Shown here in pieces: positions 55,261-61,310 of a stretch of 64,000 nt of DNA. The translations under genes were made by a program, and so were the position numbers. Under the pieces are notes generated by a model, which had not been told where the DNA came from, made no database searches, and saw only the letters and a program-made list of their open reading frames with translations. The stretch comes from Polaribacter marinaquae (GTDB taxonomy: Bacteria > Bacteroidota > Bacteroidia > Flavobacteriales > Flavobacteriaceae). Location: contig NZ_CP150496.1 in NCBI RefSeq assembly GCF_038019025.1, forward strand, positions 275,501 through 339,500. The letters are read 5' to 3'. Each line of letters begins with the position of its first letter. The stretch's first letter is position 1.

Positions 55261-56011
55261 AATGAAGATTTTTAAGAATATTTATTACTTCATTTTTTTT
55301 TCTAACAGATACAGGAATATTAGAATTATCAGCTAAAATTAAATAACCACCATCAGATTTTATAAACTCTTTTATATAAAAAGTATTAATCAAATGACTT
55401 TGATGTACTCTTAAAAAACCAATATCTTTTAATAAATCTGCATAAAATTTTAAGGTTTTTGATACTAAAATTTTCTGGTTATCAATTAAATAAAACGTAG
55501 TATAATTATTGTCTGACTTACAACGAATAATATCTTTAATATTTACAACAATAATTTTTTCTGATGTATGTAAAGAAATCTGTTCTAAATTAGTATTGGG
55601 TTCTTTTATAGCTTGCTTTAATACTTGTAATTGCTCTTTTTTAGGTTGAATTTGCTGTTTAGCTTTTTTAATAGAATTAGCTAAATCTTCATTAGAATAA
55701 GGCTTAAGTATATAATCTATAGCAGCAAATTTAAAAGCTTTAATAGCGTAAGCATCACTTGCGGTTACAAATATGATTTTTGATTGTAAATCAGGAAAGA
55801 TTTCTAAAATATCAAAACCTGTTCCGTCGCCCAACATAATATCTAAAAAGAGAATATCTGGTCTTGTTTTACGTAGAAGTTTTGCTGCTTGTACAACAGA
55901 TTTTGCAGTACCAATAATTTCTATTTCTTTGTGATACATAGAAATATCTGATTCTAACATTTCTAAAGCTAAAGAATTATCTTCTACTAATATGGTAGTA
56001 AGTTTATTCAT
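55256..56011 (-). CDS. LytTR-family response regulator
   Basis: 251 aa. Receiver domain (residues 4-120): acidic pocket ED at 10-11, phosphoacceptor Asp57 in LFLDIMLGDG, Lys of DYILKPY near 102. LytTR DNA-binding domain (about 150-248): RCKSDNNYTTFYL, SHLINTFYIKEF and the final PVSVRKKNEVINIL. LytTR domains bind two direct repeats about 21-22 bp apart (family knowledge). Its start is 2 bp from the phosphoesterase stop, third of a kinase-phosphoesterase-regulator operon. Confidence 0.94.
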   Translation of the reverse strand: MNKLTTILVEDNSLALEMLESDISMYHKEIEIIGTAKSVVQAAKLLRKTRPDILFLDIMLGDGTGFDILEIFPDLQSKIIFVTASDAYAIKAFKFAAIDYILKPYSNEDLANSIKKAKQQIQPKKEQLQVLKQAIKEPNTNLEQISLHTSEKIIVVNIKDIIRCKSDNNYTTFYLIDNQKILVSKTLKFYADLLKDIGFLRVHQSHLINTFYIKEFIKSDGGYLILADNSNIPVSVRKKNEVINILKNLHL

Positions 56012-56012
56012 T

Positions 56013-56855
56013 TTAAGATTTCGATAACTTAAAAACTGTAATTTCTGGTCTTACATTAAATCGAACTTGATACAAATTACCTAAAGCTCTATTGATATAT
56101 AATGTTCGTCCGTCGAATAAATCTATTTCACCAGCGTTGTATCTTTTATTTTCTACGGGTAAAATTGGCGGATTTAAAAAAGGAGGTTTCACTTGTCCGC
56201 CATGAGTATGACCCGAAAGAATCCAACCTTTATAATTATTCCAAACATCTAAATCACATACATCAGGATTATGACAAAGCATAACATTTGCTTTTTTTGC
56301 ATCATATTTAGAAGTAATTTTTGTGGGATCAAAATTTAATCCCCAATAATCATCAATTCCCATAATATTCAATCCATCAAATTCTTTTTCATCATTGATT
56401 AAAATTGTAATTCCAGCTTCTTCTAATACATTTGTTATAGCATCAGCAACATGTTGTTCTACCCAATCGCCACCATAATCATGATTTCCTAAAACACCGG
56501 CAGTTCCTAACTTTCCTATAACTGTAGATTTCATAACAGTTTGTAATTGTTCTAATTGCTCTTCATTTTCATAAGAAACAAAATCGCCAGTGTACACTAC
56601 AAAATCGGGTTCTAATAACTTTGCTTTTTCGAAAGATTCGATTACATAATTATAATTAAACCTATTACCAACATGAATATCGCTAATTTGCATTAGCGTT
56701 TTACCTTCTAAATGATCTGGTAAATTTTTTATAGGCATATTTACATGAACAAATTCTAACCAAAAAGGCTCTACTTGCCAAGTATATAAACCACCAATTA
56801 AACTAGCGCCAGCGGCACCTAAAAGTGAATTTTTTATAAATTTTCTTCTTTCCAT
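56013..56855 (-). CDS. Membrane-anchored metallophosphoesterase
   Basis: 280 aa. The N-terminus MERRKFIKNSLLGAAGASL has the look of a Tat-type or simple membrane anchor. The calcineurin-like domain carries D-x-H in ISDIHVGN (about 60), YTGDFVS, LGNHDYG and SGHTHGGQVKPP as metal ligands. It resembles YaeI-type phosphodiesterases acting on lipid-linked substrates. The gene lies between a LytS-type kinase and its regulator with gaps of 1 and 6 bp, so it must be co-transcribed. Confidence 0.9.
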   Translation of the reverse strand: MERRKFIKNSLLGAAGASLIGGLYTWQVEPFWLEFVHVNMPIKNLPDHLEGKTLMQISDIHVGNRFNYNYVIESFEKAKLLEPDFVVYTGDFVSYENEEQLEQLQTVMKSTVIGKLGTAGVLGNHDYGGDWVEQHVADAITNVLEEAGITILINDEKEFDGLNIMGIDDYWGLNFDPTKITSKYDAKKANVMLCHNPDVCDLDVWNNYKGWILSGHTHGGQVKPPFLNPPILPVENKRYNAGEIDLFDGRTLYINRALGNLYQVRFNVRPEITVFKLSKS

Positions 56856-56861
56856 TTTAAT

Positions 56862-58898
56862 TTAATAATCTGTTTTTAGAGGAATTTTAAATGAAATTTT
56901 TGTTCCGATGCAATTTGATTCTTTAAAAATTTCTTTAGCAGTAAAAACATTGTATTTGGATAAATTTTCTATTCTTTCTTTTGTTACTTTAAAAGCCACA
57001 GAAGTATGTTTTTTTTCTGAATTATTAGTTGTGTCATGGTAAATACCGATACCATTATCTATTATCGAACAATGTAAAAAGGCCTGTTTTACATCAAAAG
57101 TAATAAGAATATTTCCTTTTCTGTTGATTTTGGAAATTCCGTGTTTGATTGCGTTTTCTACAAAAGGTTGCATTAACATAGGCGGAATCAAAATTTCTTC
57201 GGCATCAATTCCGTTTAAATTTTCTTCAATAAAAAAATCAAAATTCTTAGAACTCATTTGTTGTTCTAATTTTAAATAATTTTTTAAAGTTGTAATTTCT
57301 TCTTTTAAACTAATTTCTTCTAATCTAGAGTTGTTTAAAACACTTCTTAAAAGTACAGAAAAACTAGATATTGTTTCGTTTAACTCTTGTTTTTTTTCTG
57401 AATTACCTAATGCTTTAATTCCGTTTAAAACGTTAAAAATAAAGTGAGGATTCATTTGTAACTGTAAAGCTTTTTGCTCTAAAGTTTGCAAATGATTTTT
57501 TATCTCTAAGTCTTTAATTTTCTTTTGATTGCGTTTATTTACTTTTTTTAGATGCATTTCTAAAAAGAATATTGCAATTAAAAGAAAGGCAATTGCACAA
57601 ATAATGTAAAACCATAATTCTTGATAAATTGGTTTTTTAATTATAAAACTAAAGCTTTTAAAACTATTATTTTTATTATTTTTAAATCTTGCTTCTGCAA
57701 CAAATTGATAACTACCAGGTTTTAAATTGGCAAAATTTATTTGGTTTATTGCTTGCCAAGGAGAAAATTTATCCCCCAATTTATAGCGATATTCTATTGT
57801 TTTATCAGAAGAAAACACATTGCTATTTAAAGCTATAGAAATATTATTACTAAATGAATTTAAGTGTAATTTTTTTGTGTAATTATTTAAGTTAATGGTA
57901 TCTAAACTCTTATAATTAATTAAGACTTTGTCAATATATAAATTCGGTTTTAAAAGTGATTTTTTATTTTTCTGAATGTAAAAACTATTTTCTGTAGCTA
58001 AAAATAAATTACCTTCAAAATCTTCAAAAATAGCTGTTATAACATTCGAATTGATATTACTATTGTATTTATTAATTCTTTTTTCAAAAATGAAATTTTC
58101 AGCATTCAAAACATCAATACCAGTTTGTTTAGAAAACAAATACAATTTATCAGTAACAACTTCGAAATTAAATTCTTCATCAGAAGTATACTTTTCTATT
58201 AATTGATTATTCGGTTTTAACTGAAAAATAGTTCGCTTATTTTTTAAAACAAATAATTTATTTTGATACATTTTAAAAGTACTAAAATTTCCTTTTGAAA
58301 GTAGAGTAATTGTTTTTGGATTAAATAAATCTGATAAAATCCAAAGTCCGCTATTAGAAGCAACTATAAAATTATTATCATAAAAAATGATATCGTTTAT
58401 TATAGAAAAATCTAGATTATAGGTGGTTTTTAATGGTTGCAGATAATTCCTATTAAAATAAAATATACCATGGTTAGAGGCAACATAATATATGTTTTTG
58501 TGTTTGAAAATTTTGTTGACACCTTTAGCTTCAAAAGAAAAAATATTACTTTTTGTAATTAAAGAAAGGTTATTACTGTTTCCTATAAAAACTGAATCAT
58601 TATTAATAAATAGGGCAGTACTTAAACTTGATTTAATTGCGCTATTTTTAAAGCGATTAGAAATAAATTTTCCGTTGTAATTTAATAAATCTTTGTTAGT
58701 TCTTAACCAAATTGTATGGTTGTTGTCTTGAGTAATTTCAAAAATTGAAGAAGTATCGAAATTCTTAAAAGCTGTAATTTCCTCGAAAACGGAGTCTTGT
58801 GAAAAAACACTAAATGGTAAACATACTATTAGAATTAATAGTACTTTTTTTAAGTATAATTTTCTAAAAATAATTAAATTAACAATGCTTTTTTTCAT
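56862..58898 (-). CDS. LytS-type sensor histidine kinase with propeller-like sensor and Y_Y_Y domain
   Basis: 678 aa: signal or first membrane segment (about 15-33), a large periplasmic region with beta-propeller-like repeats (for example NHTIWLRTNKDLL, FEGNLFLATENSFY), a Y_Y_Y domain (about 360-415, YRYKLGDKFSPW), one transmembrane helix (about 428-450), coiled-coil, then the His_kinase domain with His485 in LQLQMNPHFIFNVLN and the ATP-binding half (MLMQPFVENAIKHGI). The design is that of Bacteroidota kinases that sense polysaccharide or envelope signals and pair with LytTR regulators. First gene of the operon. Confidence 0.92.
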   Translation of the reverse strand: MKKSIVNLIIFRKLYLKKVLLILIVCLPFSVFSQDSVFEEITAFKNFDTSSIFEITQDNNHTIWLRTNKDLLNYNGKFISNRFKNSAIKSSLSTALFINNDSVFIGNSNNLSLITKSNIFSFEAKGVNKIFKHKNIYYVASNHGIFYFNRNYLQPLKTTYNLDFSIINDIIFYDNNFIVASNSGLWILSDLFNPKTITLLSKGNFSTFKMYQNKLFVLKNKRTIFQLKPNNQLIEKYTSDEEFNFEVVTDKLYLFSKQTGIDVLNAENFIFEKRINKYNSNINSNVITAIFEDFEGNLFLATENSFYIQKNKKSLLKPNLYIDKVLINYKSLDTINLNNYTKKLHLNSFSNNISIALNSNVFSSDKTIEYRYKLGDKFSPWQAINQINFANLKPGSYQFVAEARFKNNKNNSFKSFSFIIKKPIYQELWFYIICAIAFLLIAIFFLEMHLKKVNKRNQKKIKDLEIKNHLQTLEQKALQLQMNPHFIFNVLNGIKALGNSEKKQELNETISSFSVLLRSVLNNSRLEEISLKEEITTLKNYLKLEQQMSSKNFDFFIEENLNGIDAEEILIPPMLMQPFVENAIKHGISKINRKGNILITFDVKQAFLHCSIIDNGIGIYHDTTNNSEKKHTSVAFKVTKERIENLSKYNVFTAKEIFKESNCIGTKISFKIPLKTDY

Positions 58899-58918
58899 TA
58901 GAACAAACTTACTAATTT

Positions 58919-58959
58919 AAACGCCATTACACCATTTTAAATTTTGGGTAATGACGTTT
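58919..58959. promoter_or_regulatory. Inverted repeat upstream of the kinase operon
   Basis: Twelve-base arms AAACGCCATTAC (58919-58930) and GTAATGACGTTT (58948-58959), 17-nt spacer, one C-A mismatch that becomes a G-U pair in minus-strand RNA. It lies 20 bp before the kinase ATG and after the stop of the unknown lipoprotein. No T-run follows, so an operator or attenuator is likelier than a terminator. Confidence 0.4.
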
Positions 58960-58985
58960 ATTACAACTACTTTCTCTAATTCACT

Positions 58986-60077
58986 TTATTTTAAAGCATA
59001 CAAACGCTTGTTGCTAGTATCTGGTTTTACATGTTCTAATTCGCCATATGGTTTTACAAGTGGCTTTAAAACACACAAACCTGTTGTTCTACCTCTAATT
59101 ACTAATTTACTTGCTTTTACAGACCAATTCCATCTAAATTTATCTATCGATACGTTGTGTTTTTCGATATCATACATTAAATCTTCTTGTGTTTCAATCC
59201 AATCTTTTAATTCATCTACAGACTTAAATTTAGGCATTTCATTATCTGTATTATAATAATCAAATTCCCACTTAATTGGTATAGAAAACTGTGTATTATA
59301 AGGCTCTCCAACATATCTTTCTTCTTCATTATTTAGTGCATCATACCAATCAATATCATTTTCTTCTGGATATTTTCTTGCAATTTCTTTAGAAAGATCC
59401 ATTTTACCAGGTGAATATGAAGTAGGATAAAATACATAATATGGTTGTGCTAAATAATGATTGGAAAATCGACCACCAAAAATTGTGTGATAAGGTGATG
59501 CTACAACTTTTGGATTGTTTTTTGTGTAAAAAGCATCTTTTAGTGTTTTTAAAAGTTCTTTATTTTCTACCAAACCTGAAGCATGAAATATAATTTTTGA
59601 ATTGGTATTTACTACATCTTCTAGTTTAGGTAAACTACCTTGCGTAATTGTTTTTCTTAAAGTTTCTGAAGTAATTTTATCACCTCTAACCACAGTTTCT
59701 AAATTCATACCTTTAAAGGGATTGCTTTTATTTACAATATGAATTTCGCTGTAAGGTTGATTGTTTCCGTTTTCGTTAAGCCACAAAATAATTTCCTCTA
59801 AAGAATATTTACCATCGATAACCTTTAAACCTTCTTCTGTGAAATATTTTCTAGCATCTTTATAAAAAGTTTCATTTCCTTTATCAAAACCAGCAATAAA
59901 AACGATCGGTTTTTTGTAAGTGATATCAGTGTTTTCTTCTGTAATTTCTTTAGATGTTTCTACAATTGCTAAATTTTCTGATGCTTTTTTTTCTGATGAT
60001 GTATCGCAACTAATAAAACTGCTAGATGCTATTATTAAAGACGATACAACGAATGTTTTTCTTAAAATGTTTCTCAT
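58986..60077 (-). CDS. Lipoprotein of unknown family, candidate LytTR target
   Basis: 363 aa. Signal with lipobox Cys24 (SSFISCDTSS). The mature part starts with acidic spacers, then PIVFIAGFDKGNETFYKDARKYF, a mixed alpha/beta domain, and a Trp/Tyr-rich C-terminal half. I do not recognise the family and see no canonical catalytic motif; GF-D-x-G and KIIFHASGL recall alpha/beta folds but no triad is convincing. Upstream are a nested hairpin and 11-bp direct repeats with 21-bp period. It precedes the kinase gene by 87 bp. Confidence 0.78.
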   Translation of the reverse strand: MRNILRKTFVVSSLIIASSSFISCDTSSEKKASENLAIVETSKEITEENTDITYKKPIVFIAGFDKGNETFYKDARKYFTEEGLKVIDGKYSLEEIILWLNENGNNQPYSEIHIVNKSNPFKGMNLETVVRGDKITSETLRKTITQGSLPKLEDVVNTNSKIIFHASGLVENKELLKTLKDAFYTKNNPKVVASPYHTIFGGRFSNHYLAQPYYVFYPTSYSPGKMDLSKEIARKYPEENDIDWYDALNNEEERYVGEPYNTQFSIPIKWEFDYYNTDNEMPKFKSVDELKDWIETQEDLMYDIEKHNVSIDKFRWNWSVKASKLVIRGRTTGLCVLKPLVKPYGELEHVKPDTSNKRLYALK

Positions 60078-60082
60078 GATTT

Positions 60083-60116
60083 CTACTTTTTTTGTGTTAT
60101 TACACTGTAAAAGTAG
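60083..60116. promoter_or_regulatory. Nested inverted repeat before the unknown lipoprotein gene
   Basis: Outer arms CTACTTTT / AAAAGTAG (60083-60090, 60109-60116) and inner GTGT / ACAC around TATT. On the minus strand the outer arm contains TACTTTTA, close to a -7 box, so the hairpin covers the probable transcription start 6 to 39 bp before the ATG. Confidence 0.4.
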
Positions 60117-60145
60117 TTTAGAAGAAAGCTTAAATTTTAGCTGTT

Positions 60146-60177
60146 TTAGAATTCGTGAGATATCAATTAGAATTCGT
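60146..60177. promoter_or_regulatory. Two direct repeats with LytTR-operator geometry
   Basis: TTAGAATTCGT occurs at 60146-60156 and again, identical, at 60167-60177, period 21 bp (two helical turns). LytTR regulators bind two direct repeats of 9-10 bp with this period. The site lies 69-100 bp upstream of the lipoprotein ATG, just before the expected -33 region of the promoter candidate. Confidence 0.55.
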
Positions 60178-60209
60178 AAATTAAACTGTAAATACCAATA
60201 AAAAACCTG

Positions 60210-61310
60210 TTAATGATTGTAGATTTCTAGTGTTGTTAAACCTTCTTGATTAGGGTTTTTAGCAAAAGATTTTAAATAAGAATTCATATAATTTATGATT
60301 CTTTCTTCTGGATAAAATAATACTTTATTATCATATTGAGCCCATTCATTCATGTTTAAATAGGCTTTACCGTTTTTGTAACGATAAAAATCTTGAATGT
60401 GTTCTGGTAAATTATCTTCTAATTCTTCACTAAGAATAATATTGTAATAATTCAAATCTGCAGTAAAAAAATGAAATGATAATAAATTATCGTAAAAACC
60501 AGTTAAATTATTTGCCAATGGTAATAACATTGTAAAAACTAAAATAACAGCTTTTTGTTTGTTATAAAATTTGATAAAGAAATCTGAAAAATTTATTGTT
60601 TTTAAAGACCAAAATATGATAAAAACTGATAACATATTTTGGATATTCCAAGGTACAACATTGTAACCGTAGCCTAAGTAAAATAACAAAAATGTTATTG
60701 TTGCATGCATTAATAAAATAAATAAAACGGCAAATTTTCTGGTTTTATTAAACAATAATAAAACACCCATAGATGCTTCTAACCAAGGTACAGCGTATGT
60801 AAAATATTCTAATAATATATGCGGTAAAAAGCTAAAATGCTTTTCTAAGGCACTTAACCATTGAATGTAGAATTCACCATTTACTTTTTGAATTCCGCTC
60901 CAGAAATAAGTTGCAAAAAAAACTAAAATAACTGCATAAAGAACTTTTTTATAGTCTGTTTTCTTTGGGAAAACTTCAATTGCTAAAATTGTTAGAAAGC
61001 TTTGATAGAAGTAGGGTTGTAGTCTATTTTGATCAACTAAAGAAAGATAAATATATAATAAAAGAATTAGAAGACCTTGCCATCTTTTATTTTGAAAAAT
61101 ATATACAATTTGTAAAAGAAAAAAACTTCCAGCTAAAATATAATCTAAAGGATTTGTAGGAATTTGTAACCAATCAAATAAAGGGATTACAGGAAAAACT
61201 TTTGTGGTAATCCATAATTTAGGAGCATATATCATCAATATTAAAACCCCTAATATAGCTAGGATTCTAACGTAATTTACCTTTTGTTCGTTAGTTATAT
61301 TAGTTATCAT
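60210..61310 (-). CDS. HTTM-like polytopic membrane protein
   Basis: 366 aa, about eight hydrophobic helices in the first 280 residues, then a soluble tail (about 300-366). The SGIQKVNGEFYIQWL stretch near 135 and the LLFNKTRKFAVLFILLMHA helix resemble the horizontally transmembrane (HTTM) part of vitamin-K-carboxylase-like proteins; no carboxylase domain is present. Function unknown. Its ATG immediately follows the uvrA stop, so it is read with uvrA. Confidence 0.72.
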   Translation of the reverse strand: MITNITNEQKVNYVRILAILGVLILMIYAPKLWITTKVFPVIPLFDWLQIPTNPLDYILAGSFFLLQIVYIFQNKRWQGLLILLLYIYLSLVDQNRLQPYFYQSFLTILAIEVFPKKTDYKKVLYAVILVFFATYFWSGIQKVNGEFYIQWLSALEKHFSFLPHILLEYFTYAVPWLEASMGVLLLFNKTRKFAVLFILLMHATITFLLFYLGYGYNVVPWNIQNMLSVFIIFWSLKTINFSDFFIKFYNKQKAVILVFTMLLPLANNLTGFYDNLLSFHFFTADLNYYNIILSEELEDNLPEHIQDFYRYKNGKAYLNMNEWAQYDNKVLFYPEERIINYMNSYLKSFAKNPNQEGLTTLEIYNH

